Of a stretch of DNA of 64,000 nt, positions 17,893 through 26,115 are shown in pieces; position 1 is the first letter of the stretch, and every line of letters starts with the position of its first letter. Origin of the DNA: Phycisphaerae bacterium. Lineage in GTDB: Bacteria; Planctomycetota; Phycisphaerae; UBA1845; Fen-1342. The notes under the pieces were generated by a model, which had not been told where the DNA came from, did not search any database, and saw nothing but the letters and a program-made list of their open reading frames with translations. Position numbers and translations under genes: made by a program. The stretch is taken from the NCBI GenBank assembly GCA_022072445.1, contig JAJVHV010000019.1, positions 100,897-164,896 of the forward strand. The letters run 5' to 3'.

Positions 17893-18533
17893 ACGATACC
17901 AGGCTCATCCGCGTGGTCGACGACGACCCCGAGCTGCGCCGCTCGCTCGGCTGGATGCTCGGGGGCGCCGGGCTCGCCGCCGAACTCTACACCTCGGCCG
18001 AACAGTTCCTGGAACGCGACGACCTGCACCGCAGCGGTTGCGTCCTGGTCGACGTACGCATGCCGCACATGGACGGACTGGAGCTTCAGCGGCGTATCCG
18101 GCGGAGAGGCAGCCAGTTGCCGGTGGTCGTCATGTCGGGGCACGCCGACGTACCGACCGCGGTCCATGCCATGGAAGAGGGAGCATTGTCGTTTCTTGAG
18201 AAACCGTTCACCAAGGACGAGCTGCTGGGTGTGCTGGGCCGGGCGCTGCAGCGGGCCGACGAGCTGGTGCAGCGCGAAGCGGCGCACCGCGCCGACCTGG
18301 CGCGCATCGCCGATCTCACGCCGCGCGAGCTGGAAGTCATGCGATTGGTGGTCGGCGGCGAGCTGACCAAGCGGATCGCGCAGCAGCTCGGGATCAGCGA
18401 GCGGACCGTGGACAAGCACCGCGAGCGGATTCTGGCCAAGACGGGCGCCGAATCGTGGGCCGGGCTCACGCTGCTCGCCGCGCGGCTCGAGCTGGTGTCC
18501 GGCCAGCCCGTCGAGGCGCTCGCGACCGCATAG
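17889..18533 (+). CDS. FixJ-family response regulator
   Basis: The 214-residue protein starts with a GTG coupled to the kinase stop, with AAGGAGG upstream at 17876-17882. The receiver has DDD at 11-13, Asp55 in LVDVRMPHMDG, the SGHAD switch region and Lys in FLEKPF. The C-terminal LuxR-type helix-turn-helix (about 145-205) reads LTPRELEVMRLVVGGELTKRIAQQLGISERTVDKHRERIL. It is a DNA-binding transcription activator expected to be phosphorylated by the adjacent PAS kinase. A perfect palindrome 25 bp after its stop, ahead of a small ORF, is a candidate target. Confidence 0.93.
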   Translation: MNDTRLIRVVDDDPELRRSLGWMLGGAGLAAELYTSAEQFLERDDLHRSGCVLVDVRMPHMDGLELQRRIRRRGSQLPVVVMSGHADVPTAVHAMEEGALSFLEKPFTKDELLGVLGRALQRADELVQREAAHRADLARIADLTPRELEVMRLVVGGELTKRIAQQLGISERTVDKHRERILAKTGAESWAGLTLLAARLELVSGQPVEALATA

Positions 18534-18557
18534 TCGCGCCCGCCGCGCCGCGGCGTA

Positions 18558-18573
18558 CGTAGGATTCCCTACG
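18558..18573. promoter_or_regulatory. Perfect inverted repeat CGTAGG-N4-CCTACG, candidate operator
   Basis: A 6+6 bp palindrome separated by ATTC lies between the FixJ-like gene and the small ORF at 18652. LuxR/FixJ-type regulators bind as dimers to short inverted repeats of this size. The link to this regulator is positional inference. Confidence 0.4.
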
Positions 18574-18651
18574 GACAACGGGCCGCGCGTTTCCGACACT
18601 TCATTCGGACGAATCTCGAACGTCTCTGCGGACCAAGGGGGAGTGATCGCC

Positions 18652-18936
18652 ATGACAACCGGCGTCGAGAGCGCGAGGGCGGCATTCGCCGTTCCGTTGA
18701 CGACTGCGACACCCCGGACGGCTTCCGCGGCCGGCGGGATCGAAGACCCCGATTCCGCCGAACGCGTCTACTTCAGCCCGCAGGCCGCCGCCCTGCGGCT
18801 CGTTCTTGACTCCTGCAAGCTCCAATCCGCGGCGCGCTCTTCCGGCGGACGGCCCGACGAGCACGCAACGAATGACCCCGATCATTCGTCGTCACTCCGC
18901 CGAAGCGCGCCGCCCGGTCTGAACGTCCTGGCGTGA
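18652..18936 (+). CDS. Small hypothetical protein downstream of the FixJ-like gene
   Basis: The 94-residue ORF has an AAGGGGGAG-like ribosome binding site (18635-18642) nine bases before its ATG. Its codons are G/C-ending at third positions as in real genes here. The sequence has no signal peptide or membrane helix; the middle (ERVYFSPQAAALRLVLDSCKL) could form a helix and the C-terminus is polar and likely disordered. It lies 118 bp after the regulator, with the CGTAGG/CCTACG palindrome in between, so it may be a target of that system. No family recognised. Confidence 0.5.
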   Translation: MTTGVESARAAFAVPLTTATPRTASAAGGIEDPDSAERVYFSPQAAALRLVLDSCKLQSAARSSGGRPDEHATNDPDHSSSLRRSAPPGLNVLA

Positions 18937-18984
18937 GCATCCGTGTGCTGAGCTGTGTAGATGCGTGAAGAAGTGTGTAGAGCA

Positions 18985-19088
18985 GCCGTCCCGGCTGCAC
19001 TGCCGATCCAGCCGTCCCGGCTGCACTGCCGATCGAGCCGTCCCGGCTGCACTCCCGATCCCTCGCGTGCGCCTGCACTCCCGATCAC
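18985..19088. repeat. 26-bp tandem repeat, four units
   Basis: Units at 18985-19010, 19011-19036, 19037-19062 and a diverged fourth at 19063-19088. The consensus begins GCCGTCCCGGCTGCACT and ends CCGATC. Within each unit GCCG and CGGC flank TCC, a weak hairpin. It lies in the 274-bp gap between the small ORF and the dockerin protein gene, with no gene in it. Confidence 0.8.
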
Positions 19089-19092
19089 GCGC

Positions 19093-19208
19093 TTGCATTC
19101 TGCATTCTGCATTCTTCACTCTGCATTGCCGTTACCGCAGCCGCCGCGCTTGCCCTCCCGTTTCACGCGCGTGCATTCTGCATCCTGCATTCTTCATTCT
19201 GCATTGCC
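19093..19208. repeat. Two copies of a TGCATTC-rich repeat
   Basis: Copies at 19093-19133 and 19172-19208 are built of TGCATTC/TTCATTC heptamers and end in CTGCATTGCCGTT. The second ends one base before the stop codon of the minus-strand dockerin gene. Related copies occur at 43439-43476 and 54803-54834, always in the same orientation on the plus strand. Confidence 0.75.
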
Positions 19209-19210
19209 GT

Positions 19211-21208
19211 TCAAGGGCTGGTCAGCAGCTCGACGAAGCCGTCGATGTCCAGCCCGTTGACCGAGCCGTCCGCGTTCACGTCGCACGTGACCTGCGTGCA
19301 CCACGCCACGTCGAGTTGATACTGGACCGGCGTCGATAGCGCCCGCACGAAATTTTCAACGTCGAACCCGTTGACCGACCCGTCACAATTCGCGTCGCCG
19401 GGAATGGCCGTGCTGCGATACACCGCCAGGCCCGAGAGCTCGACCGTCCCCGCGCGGCCCGGGTCGATCTGTGTGCCGACGTCGGCGATCTCGTGCAGCT
19501 CGCGCGTCACGAGGTCGAATTCGTACAACTTGGCCGGCACGAATTGCAGCACAAACGCCACCACGCCCGGCGAGCGCTCCAGCAGCCCGATCGGCGCGTC
19601 GACGTACACGCTGCTGGCATTGCTCGGCAGTTCGGTCACCGTGTTCGTCACCAGCCCATCGTCCACCAGCGCCGTGCCCACCAGCAGCGTCCGATCGCCT
19701 GTGATCGGATCAATCTCCAGCAGGCCGCCGTCCCACGGCGGTCCGGGCAGGCCGATCGCCTCGCCTACCAGAATTCGGCCGTCCGTGACCAACACGGTCC
19801 GGAATTGAAGGTTGGCCACCGGTCCGGCGCCGCCCTCGTCGTCACCGAGCATCACCGTGCCGATCTCGACCCCGCCCGACATCATCGGCCGCTCGAACGG
19901 CGCCGGCGTCAGCCGGCTGAGAAACGTGCGGTCTCCGCTGGCGACGTCGACCCGGTAGACGCCGGCGCCACTCCACATGCCCACCGCGAATCCGCTCTCG
20001 ACCACCACCAGCGTGGTTGCGTCGAGCATCCCCATGGCCCGCGGCCGCTTCAGCACCGGCCCGTCGCCCAGCGTGTCACCGGAAACGAGCGTCGTCGTCT
20101 GCGCCCGCAGGTCGTAGAGCAGGATCCGGCCGTTGCCGGTCGGGCCGGCGAGCCAGCCGTCGGCGGTGACGAACGCGTGCTCGCTATCGATAAACAACGG
20201 GTCGCCGCCCTGGTCCCACTCGGGCGCCTCGGTGCCGTTCAGCACCGTCCGCCGGCCGCTGACCACGTCGACCGCCGCCAGCCCGTAGCGCGTCGGCCGC
20301 GCGAAGCGACATACCAGCCGCCCGAATTCGTTGATCGCCAGGGCATCGGTGAACGCGTTGCTGAGCACGACGCCCTCGCCGCGCACCAGCCCGCTTGCGT
20401 CGCGCAGCTCCAGCCCGCTCAGGAGCGCCCGCAGCTCGCCGCTGGCCGGATCGAGCGCGTACAGCGAGCCATACGTGCGCGAGATCACCAGATAGTCACC
20501 GGGCTGCGGCATGTTCGGCGCCGCCGTCAGTCGATAAATCGTCAGATCGACCAGTGTGCCGTCGTCGTCATTCGAGTCCACGGCGCTCACCACCACATCG
20601 ACCGTGCTTCCGGCCTCGACGCCCATGGCGACGAGGTCGAAGTGCTGGCCGACCGCGTCCTCGGGTGCCAGCGTCACGTCCAGCACGCTGACGCCGTCGA
20701 CGTAGACCAGCACGCGCACGCCGTCGCCCTCCGCCGCCACGCTCTTGCGGACGTACCCGACCAGCCGCACGCCGTCGCTGTAGGCGGCGCCCGTCTGCCA
20801 CCGCGCGACGACAAAACCGTCGGCGGCGGGTCGCGGATGCATCAGCATCGATCCGCCTTCCGAGCGCGCCAGTGCGTCGGCGTTAAAACCGTCCGCGTGG
20901 TCGAAGCCGGGGCTTTCGAAGAACTGCGCGCTGGCGTCCCATTCCAGATCCGCCAGATTCGCACCGCTGTCGCTGGGGTTCAGTGTCTGCGACGCGAGGT
21001 AGTGCCACGTCCCGACGCCGAAAGTGTCCGCAGGCGTCCGCACCTCACCCGCCGCGACGCCCGGCTCAAAGTCCGCCGAAAGGTGCGCGACGACGATCTG
21101 GCCGGCGGAAACAGCCGGCGACATTGCCAGAACTCCGATCACGCCCGGCAATAACGTCACAACGCCGGACGCCGCCGCGGCAGTCCGCCGCAGGATGCTT
21201 CTGTGCAT
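19211..21208 (-). CDS. Secreted beta-propeller-like protein with dockerin-like tail
   Basis: The 665-residue product starts at the ATG at 21208, preceded by a GGGAGTGGGA purine run; the frame is open further upstream but that part is not signal-like. The N-terminus (VVTLLPGVIGVLAMSPAVSAG) is a signal peptide. The first part (about 35-250) looks like a jelly-roll domain. The central 350 residues repeat an L.DLR...T.LVSG..LG and VDVASGDRTFLS pattern, as in beta-propellers that report stepwise values, but no known active site is seen. The last 60 residues have two dockerin-like loops, GDANCDGSVNGFDVENFV and CDVNADGSVNGLDIDGFV, as in the protein at 4796-6031. An upstream -10-like TATACT is present. 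Confidence 0.8.
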   Translation of the reverse strand: MHRSILRRTAAAASGVVTLLPGVIGVLAMSPAVSAGQIVVAHLSADFEPGVAAGEVRTPADTFGVGTWHYLASQTLNPSDSGANLADLEWDASAQFFESPGFDHADGFNADALARSEGGSMLMHPRPAADGFVVARWQTGAAYSDGVRLVGYVRKSVAAEGDGVRVLVYVDGVSVLDVTLAPEDAVGQHFDLVAMGVEAGSTVDVVVSAVDSNDDDGTLVDLTIYRLTAAPNMPQPGDYLVISRTYGSLYALDPASGELRALLSGLELRDASGLVRGEGVVLSNAFTDALAINEFGRLVCRFARPTRYGLAAVDVVSGRRTVLNGTEAPEWDQGGDPLFIDSEHAFVTADGWLAGPTGNGRILLYDLRAQTTTLVSGDTLGDGPVLKRPRAMGMLDATTLVVVESGFAVGMWSGAGVYRVDVASGDRTFLSRLTPAPFERPMMSGGVEIGTVMLGDDEGGAGPVANLQFRTVLVTDGRILVGEAIGLPGPPWDGGLLEIDPITGDRTLLVGTALVDDGLVTNTVTELPSNASSVYVDAPIGLLERSPGVVAFVLQFVPAKLYEFDLVTRELHEIADVGTQIDPGRAGTVELSGLAVYRSTAIPGDANCDGSVNGFDVENFVRALSTPVQYQLDVAWCTQVTCDVNADGSVNGLDIDGFVELLTSP

Positions 21209-21271
21209 GATTCCCACTCCCGGTCGATTTCCACGTCGGGGCCGGTCTCGCGTGTGCCCCACCAGGCCGGA

Positions 21272-21299
21272 AGTATAGCGATCGCGCGCACGTCTTGAA
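21272..21299 (-). promoter_or_regulatory. Possible promoter of the dockerin protein gene
   Basis: On the minus strand TTCAAG and TATACT are separated by 16 bp, ending 64 bp upstream of the ATG at 21208. The -10 is close to consensus, the -35 only partly. Confidence 0.35.
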
Positions 21300-21408
21300 A
21301 TGAGCGCCGTGGAGTGGGTGCGGCGCGGCACCTCTGTCGAGTCAGCCGGCCGCATGCCGGGGACGATCGGCGCGTGCGGACGCACTCAACTGCTCACCGC
21401 CGATCCGG

Positions 21409-22233
21409 TCAACGCGTCGCGCGACGGCCGAAAACGCGGCGATAATCAAACCCGTGCGGCCGGCTCGCGGGCCGGTTGCGCACGTAAACGACGCCATCGC
21501 AGATCAGCCAGCGCGACAGAACCCGCCGGGAGACCACGCGGCGCGTCTCGCGCCAGCCCAGCATCGCGTGCAGAATCCGCGCCGGCATGTTGCTCGCGTA
21601 CACGAATCCGGACAGCCGGCGATACCCCAGCTCGGCCATCCGCGCAAAACACCGCGCCACCAACTCGCGCGCCCGGCCGCCGCCGCGGAACGGCGGCGCG
21701 AGGTAGATCTCGAACACGTACGCGCCGTCCTGTCCCAGCTCGAACTGGTAGCGCTCCACGTGCGGATGCGTCACGCCGCCGCACGTCGCACCGCAATAAA
21801 ACAGATAACCGACCAGTTCCGCGTCCTGATAACCGAGATACCCGCCATAGCCGATGCGGACGTATTCACGGATGCGTTGCGCCGCGCCGTCGCCATGTCG
21901 GGCGCTGAACGCCAACAGCTCGTCGAGGTGATCGGACCGCAGCGGCACGACGTGAATCCGCTTTTCGCGGATCGCGTTCTCGGACTCGGTGATGACCTTT
22001 TCGATCAGAATCTCTTCGGCGACCTGGTAGACGCGTTTTCGGACGATTGCCGCCACGCGGCGCAGGGCGCGCGAGACCAGACTGCCACGCGCGTGTCGTC
22101 GCCGCTGCTGCGCGGCGGCGGGGCATGGCGCGGGACCGGCGGGCGGGTCAGCGGCGGGTGCGTCGGCGATGCTCGATGGAATCTCGGTTGGCACGATAAC
22201 TCTTGATTCGGCCGGATGCCGCGCGGGCTTCAA
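21409..22233 (-). CDS. GNAT-family N-acetyltransferase
   Basis: The 274-residue product has a Pro/Ala-rich N-terminus of about 45 residues, a basic helix (SLVSRALRRVAAIVRKRVYQ), and a GNAT fold from about residue 92. Key segments are ELVGYLFYCGA (strand 3), AYVFEIYLAPPFRGGGRARELVARCFARM (strand 4 and the acetyl-CoA pyrophosphate loop, with RGGGRA in place of Q/R-x-x-G-x-G/A) and FVYASNMPARILHAMLGW (strand 5/helix 4, with the common Asn). The donor is probably acetyl-CoA; the acceptor is unknown. It is divergent from the ligase gene at 22462, so any functional tie to it or to mfnB is positional only. The start is uncertain because the extension is low complexity. Confidence 0.78.
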   Translation of the reverse strand: MKPARHPAESRVIVPTEIPSSIADAPAADPPAGPAPCPAAAQQRRRHARGSLVSRALRRVAAIVRKRVYQVAEEILIEKVITESENAIREKRIHVVPLRSDHLDELLAFSARHGDGAAQRIREYVRIGYGGYLGYQDAELVGYLFYCGATCGGVTHPHVERYQFELGQDGAYVFEIYLAPPFRGGGRARELVARCFARMAELGYRRLSGFVYASNMPARILHAMLGWRETRRVVSRRVLSRWLICDGVVYVRNRPASRPHGFDYRRVFGRRATR

Positions 22234-22461
22234 CGAGCCGACGGCGTCCGATACTCGCCGGGAGCACGTTGGCCCGATAGACGCGGATTTGCCGCCATCG
22301 GCGATAGAAAATGTCGGCCGGCTCCGTGCGGATGGTGAAAAGAGTTCGCACCATTAGACTTGCTGATTCGAGCGGGCCTACGATTCACGACAGGAGACGA
22401 TGCCGCCGGGGGGCGCGTCGTAGGCCGGCGCGGTTCTCGCGTCGGCGGGGGAAGAAGCCCG

Positions 22462-24234
22462 ATGAAGAGGACGTCGTACATCACAGCGCCGCAGGCGGCA
22501 GCGATTCTCGGCATCGAGCTGAGGACGATTTATCGCTACGTGCGCCGCGGCATCCTGCGAGGCGTGAAGCAGGGTCGCTGCTGGCAGTTCGCCAGCACCG
22601 ACATCGACGCGCTCGCGCGGCGCGAACGGGCGAACGGCGCGGCGGCGCGACCGGCGCTGCGTCTGGTAAGCGGGCCGCAACTGCTGACCGATATTCTCAC
22701 GAAGGTGCATCACGTCGTGGGCGAGCGCGGCGGGGTGAGCTGCGGGCATGAGCGGCTCTCGTACGCACAGATCAACCGGCTGGCCGAACGCCTGGCGGGC
22801 GGGCTGCATCGCATGGGCGTGCGGGCCGGCGAGCGCGTCGTGGTCCTGCTGCCGAACTCGATCGATTTCATCGTCAGTTGCTTTGCGATCTGGAAAGTCC
22901 GCGGCATCGTCGTGGCCGACGGCAACAGCATCAAGCCTGGCACGCTGCGGCACATTCTGAACGAGTGCCAGCCGCGGGCCATCATCGCGGACGGCCCGAT
23001 GGCGCGGCAGGTCGAGGCGCTGCGGGCCGAAGGCGACCTGTGGCGCGTGCTGGTGGGCTGTGCCGAACCGGCCGCGAATCCGCCGCACGCCTGGGAGTAT
23101 CTCGACCGCATTCTGTCGCTGGACATTGTGCCGCCGGATGAGGCGCTGGACGGCGCTTCGCCCGACGACGTGGTGTCGCTGACGTACACGAGCGGATCGA
23201 CCGGCATGCCGAAGGGCGTCATGCACACGCACGCGAGCTGGATCGACGGCGCGGAGTTCACACGCGCGCACGCGGGCCTGCGTCCGCTCGACAAGATCGT
23301 GATCCCGCTGCCGCTCTATCACGCCTACGCCATGCGGCAGGTGCTGGCCTACATGCTGGCGGGCGCTAGCATCGTGCTGGCCGACGTCTACCAGGCGCTG
23401 AAGCTGCTGGACGACGAGAAGCCCACGGCGCTGCTGCTAGTGCCGACGGCGTGCAACATCCTGATTGACCATTTTTCGAACGTGCTGCGCGACGCCGACG
23501 GCATGCTGCGCTACGTCGAAATCGGCTCGGCGGCGATGCCTGCCGAACGCCTGGAGCGCCTGCGCCAACTGCTGCCATCAACCGACGTCTACCTGCCCTA
23601 CGGTCTGACCGAAGCGCGGGTCGGCTTTCTGAAGGCCGGACCCGACGGCCTGCTCAACACGCTGACCGAGGTCGCGCCAGGTCTGGAGCTGCGCGTGCTC
23701 GACCACGATGGCCGCCCGGCGAAGCGCGGCGAGACGGGCGAGATCGTGCTGCGCGGCCGCGGGCTGATGCACGGTTATTGGAACTGGTCCGACGCCGACA
23801 ACGCCGCGATGCGCCGCGACGGCTTCCGCACGGGCGACCTGGCGCGCGTCCAGCGCGACGGGCAGATTTCGCTGGTGGGCCGGATCGACGACGTGCTGAA
23901 GATCGGCGGTCGCAAGGTGATACCCAACGAGGTGGAGATGACATTGAACCGGCATCCGGCGGTGATCGAGTCCGCCGCGGTCGCCGTCGCCGACCCGAAA
24001 GGGATACTCGAGCACGTCCTGCACGCCTTCGTCGCGTTGCGCGACGGGGCGTCGCCGAGCGAAGCGGAGCTGATGACCCACTGCCGTCAGTACCTGGAGA
24101 GCTACAAGCTTCCAGCTCGGATTCACTTTCGCACGTCTTTGCCGAAGTCGCCGGTGGGGAAGATTTTGCGTCGTGCATTGGTCCTGGAATCGATGGTTGG
24201 TCACTATGCCACTAACGGAGGGAGTGAAGAATGA
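22462..24234 (+). CDS. Helix-turn-helix domain fused to acyl-AMP ligase (ANL superfamily)
   Basis: The 590-residue protein starts at the ATG at 22462 after GGGGGAAG. Residues 5-53 (ITAPQAAAILGIELRTIYRY...GRCWQFASTDIDAL) form a MerR/excisionase-type winged helix-turn-helix. The rest is an adenylate-forming enzyme. The P-loop TYTSGSTGMPKG is at 241-252, followed by YLPYGLTEA, then GEIVLRGRGLMHGYW, the hinge GRIDDVLKIGGRKVIPNEVE, and the C-terminal catalytic Lys in KSPVGKILRR. It should activate a carboxylate as an acyl-adenylate and probably transfer it to CoA or a carrier; the substrate is unknown. Its TGA overlaps the ATG of mfnB (ATGA). A DNA-binding domain on such an enzyme is unusual and might make it a self-sensing regulator. 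Confidence 0.85.
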   Translation: MKRTSYITAPQAAAILGIELRTIYRYVRRGILRGVKQGRCWQFASTDIDALARRERANGAAARPALRLVSGPQLLTDILTKVHHVVGERGGVSCGHERLSYAQINRLAERLAGGLHRMGVRAGERVVVLLPNSIDFIVSCFAIWKVRGIVVADGNSIKPGTLRHILNECQPRAIIADGPMARQVEALRAEGDLWRVLVGCAEPAANPPHAWEYLDRILSLDIVPPDEALDGASPDDVVSLTYTSGSTGMPKGVMHTHASWIDGAEFTRAHAGLRPLDKIVIPLPLYHAYAMRQVLAYMLAGASIVLADVYQALKLLDDEKPTALLLVPTACNILIDHFSNVLRDADGMLRYVEIGSAAMPAERLERLRQLLPSTDVYLPYGLTEARVGFLKAGPDGLLNTLTEVAPGLELRVLDHDGRPAKRGETGEIVLRGRGLMHGYWNWSDADNAAMRRDGFRTGDLARVQRDGQISLVGRIDDVLKIGGRKVIPNEVEMTLNRHPAVIESAAVAVADPKGILEHVLHAFVALRDGASPSEAELMTHCRQYLESYKLPARIHFRTSLPKSPVGKILRRALVLESMVGHYATNGGSEE

Positions 24235-24968
24235 AGTGCCTTATCAGCCCTATTTCGCTTGAGGAAGCGGCCGGGATTGTCAACTGCGGTGTCGACATCA
24301 TTGACGTCAAGAACGTCAAGGAGGGCTCGCTCGGCGCCCAGTTCCCATGGAACACGCGTGAAGTCGTTGAGTTGACGCGGAAGTACAACATCAAGACCAG
24401 CGCCACGCTGGGCGATCTGCCGTTCAAGCCCGGCACCGCCGCCCTGGCCGCCTTCGGAGCGGCGAACACGGGCGTCACCTACATCAAGGCCGGCCTGCAC
24501 GGTCTGAATACGTACGAGCAGGCTTGCGAGATGATGGACGCCGTCCGCAAGGCGGTTCGCATGGTCAGCGCGACGGCCGACGTCGTCGCGTCGGGCTATG
24601 CCGATTGGCGTAAGTTCAATGGTCTGAGTGCGTGGGACCTGGTAAAGGCCGCCCGCGACACCAAGTGCGACGTCGTCATGGTCGACACGGCGATCAAGGA
24701 CGGCAGCACGCTGTTCGACGTCATGTCGTTCAGCGAGATCCAGGACTTCTGCGACCAGGCCAAGGAGGCCAACCTCGTCGTCGCCCTGGCCGGCTCGATC
24801 AAGGCCGATCACGCCGAGATGCTCTTCAAGCTCGATCCGCATCTGATCGGCGTCCGCGGCGCGGTCTGCGAGGGCAAGGACCGCTCGACGAAGATCTCGC
24901 CGGAGAAGACGCGCTGGTTCTGCGATCTGATCCACACGGGCGCTGCCCAGTATCGCAAGGTGGCGTGA
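24231..24968 (+). CDS. mfnB: (5-formylfuran-3-yl)methyl phosphate synthase (MfnB family)
   Basis: The 245-residue TIM-barrel protein matches the MfnB/DUF556 family in length and motifs: SPISLEEA at the start, DIIDVKNVKEGSLGA with Lys27, ATLGDLPFKPGT, YIKAGLHG with Lys86, and MVDTAIKDGSTLF with Lys156, then LAGSI and IGVRGAVCEG. MfnB condenses two glyceraldehyde 3-phosphate molecules to the furan precursor of methanofuran-type cofactors. Those cofactors serve formyl transfer in the tetrahydromethanopterin C1 pathway, which Planctomycetota are known to share with archaea and methylotrophs. The schiff-base lysines are conserved. It is translationally coupled to the HTH-ligase and followed by a strong terminator, so these two genes form a unit. 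Other cofactor genes are not in the window. Confidence 0.9.
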   Translation: MKCLISPISLEEAAGIVNCGVDIIDVKNVKEGSLGAQFPWNTREVVELTRKYNIKTSATLGDLPFKPGTAALAAFGAANTGVTYIKAGLHGLNTYEQACEMMDAVRKAVRMVSATADVVASGYADWRKFNGLSAWDLVKAARDTKCDVVMVDTAIKDGSTLFDVMSFSEIQDFCDQAKEANLVVALAGSIKADHAEMLFKLDPHLIGVRGAVCEGKDRSTKISPEKTRWFCDLIHTGAAQYRKVA

Positions 24969-25057
24969 AGTAGACGTGGGGAACAGGGAACAGGGAACAG
25001 ACAACGGGAGGTCTGAGAGAGAGACGATCGAAACGCACAACTGAGAGAGCAACTGAC

Positions 25058-25092
25058 GCCGGCGCGGGATGTGTGTCCCGCGCCGGCTCTTT
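25058..25092 (+). terminator. Rho-independent terminator after mfnB
   Basis: Perfect 12-bp stem GCCGGCGCGGGA/TCCCGCGCCGGC with a TGTGTG loop, followed by TCTTT, 90 bp after the mfnB stop. Three direct GGGAACA heptads (24976-24997) lie between the stop and the hairpin. Confidence 0.85.
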
Positions 25093-25131
25093 GCGCGCCG
25101 TGCCTGCTCATGATGCGCCGAATTCGGCTCT

Positions 25132-25305
25132 CTAGCCGCGCGGCGGCGGCAGCCAGAAACGCCAGGCGGTCTGCTGCGACTTGCCGTCGGCGTTCGACGC
25201 GACGGCCGAGTCGGTGAGGACGCGGTCGCACGCGACACATCCCATCCCGATCGCCAGCAGGAACAGGCCCAGCAGCCCGGCTCGACGAGCATTCAAGCGG
25301 TTCAT
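25132..25305 (-). CDS. Small membrane or secreted peptide
   Basis: The 57-residue ORF starts at an ATG with AAGGAG eight bases upstream. A hydrophobic segment (AGLLGLFLLAIGMGCVAC, about 9-26) follows a basic N-terminus, so it is a membrane anchor, a signal peptide, or possibly a lipoprotein leader, although the Cys context is not a good lipobox. The remaining 30 residues are polar and end in WRFWLPPPRG. It is divergent from the ECF sigma gene. No family recognised. Confidence 0.55.
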   Translation of the reverse strand: MNRLNARRAGLLGLFLLAIGMGCVACDRVLTDSAVASNADGKSQQTAWRFWLPPPRG

Positions 25306-25494
25306 CGTGAATCTCCTTGCAGAATTCCAGTGCCGTGCGGCGAAAGCCATCTGCGACCGGGCCCGCACCACGCCGGCCTCCACGCGGGCGACCAGCCCGT
25401 TGCCGGTTGCCATCGTCGAAGGAGATGGCGACAATTCGTGCCGACGCCCGTCAGAAATCCGACCGTTTTTCGCAATTCATGGGCCTGGGCCGCC

Positions 25495-26058
25495 GTGTCG
25501 CTCGACGAATCACGCATCATCACGGAGATTCGCGCCGGAAAACGGCCCGCAGCCGATCTATACCCCATCATTCAGGCCGAATTGCGGCGCGTGGCGGGGT
25601 GGCTGATGCGCGGGGAGCGTGCGAACCACACGCTCCAGGCCACCGTGCTGGCGGATGAGGCATTCCTGCGTCTGATCGGTGCCGCGGCGGGCTGGACGAG
25701 CCCGAAGCACTTCGTCGCGCTCGCGGCCCAGTGCATGCGGCAAATCCTGATCGATCACGCCCGTCACAAGAAAAGAAAGAAACGCGGCGGCGGGAATGAT
25801 CAGCCGCGGCTCGATGCGGCGCTTGAGGTATTGGAGAAGACGAGCGGCTGGAGCGACTCGGAGGCGCTTGACGCCGCGCTCCGCCGCCTGGGCGAGATTC
25901 AACCGCGTGCCGCGCAGGTGGTTCAGATGCGGTTTTTTGGCGAATTGACCATGGAGCAGATCGCCGCGGTGCTGGACTGTTCCACGGCGACGATCGAGCG
26001 CGATTGGCGGTATGCGCGCGCGTGGCTGCGGAAGCGCCTGTCGGACGATCATGGCTGA
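25495..26058 (+). CDS. ECF sigma factor, second kinase-associated copy
   Basis: With a GTG start at 25495 the protein has 187 residues and begins SLDESRIITEIRAGKRPAADLYPIIQAELRRVA, in register with the other ECF factor at 6176. The frame is open back to 25330 but that part reads as non-coding, and no good ribosome binding site decides between GTG 25438 and GTG 25495. Region 2 includes FVALAAQCMRQILIDHARHKKRKKRGGG; region 4 is VVQMRFFGELTMEQIAAVLDCSTATIERDWRYARAWL. The next gene, 57 bp downstream, is a large Ser/Thr kinase, the same arrangement as at 6.2-9.9 kb. Confidence 0.87.
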   Translation: MSLDESRIITEIRAGKRPAADLYPIIQAELRRVAGWLMRGERANHTLQATVLADEAFLRLIGAAAGWTSPKHFVALAAQCMRQILIDHARHKKRKKRGGGNDQPRLDAALEVLEKTSGWSDSEALDAALRRLGEIQPRAAQVVQMRFFGELTMEQIAAVLDCSTATIERDWRYARAWLRKRLSDDHG

Positions 26059-26115
26059 TCGTGCCGCCCGTGGCGCCGCCTGGCTGGCGGGCGCGGGAGT
26101 CGTCGGGCGGCTGGG

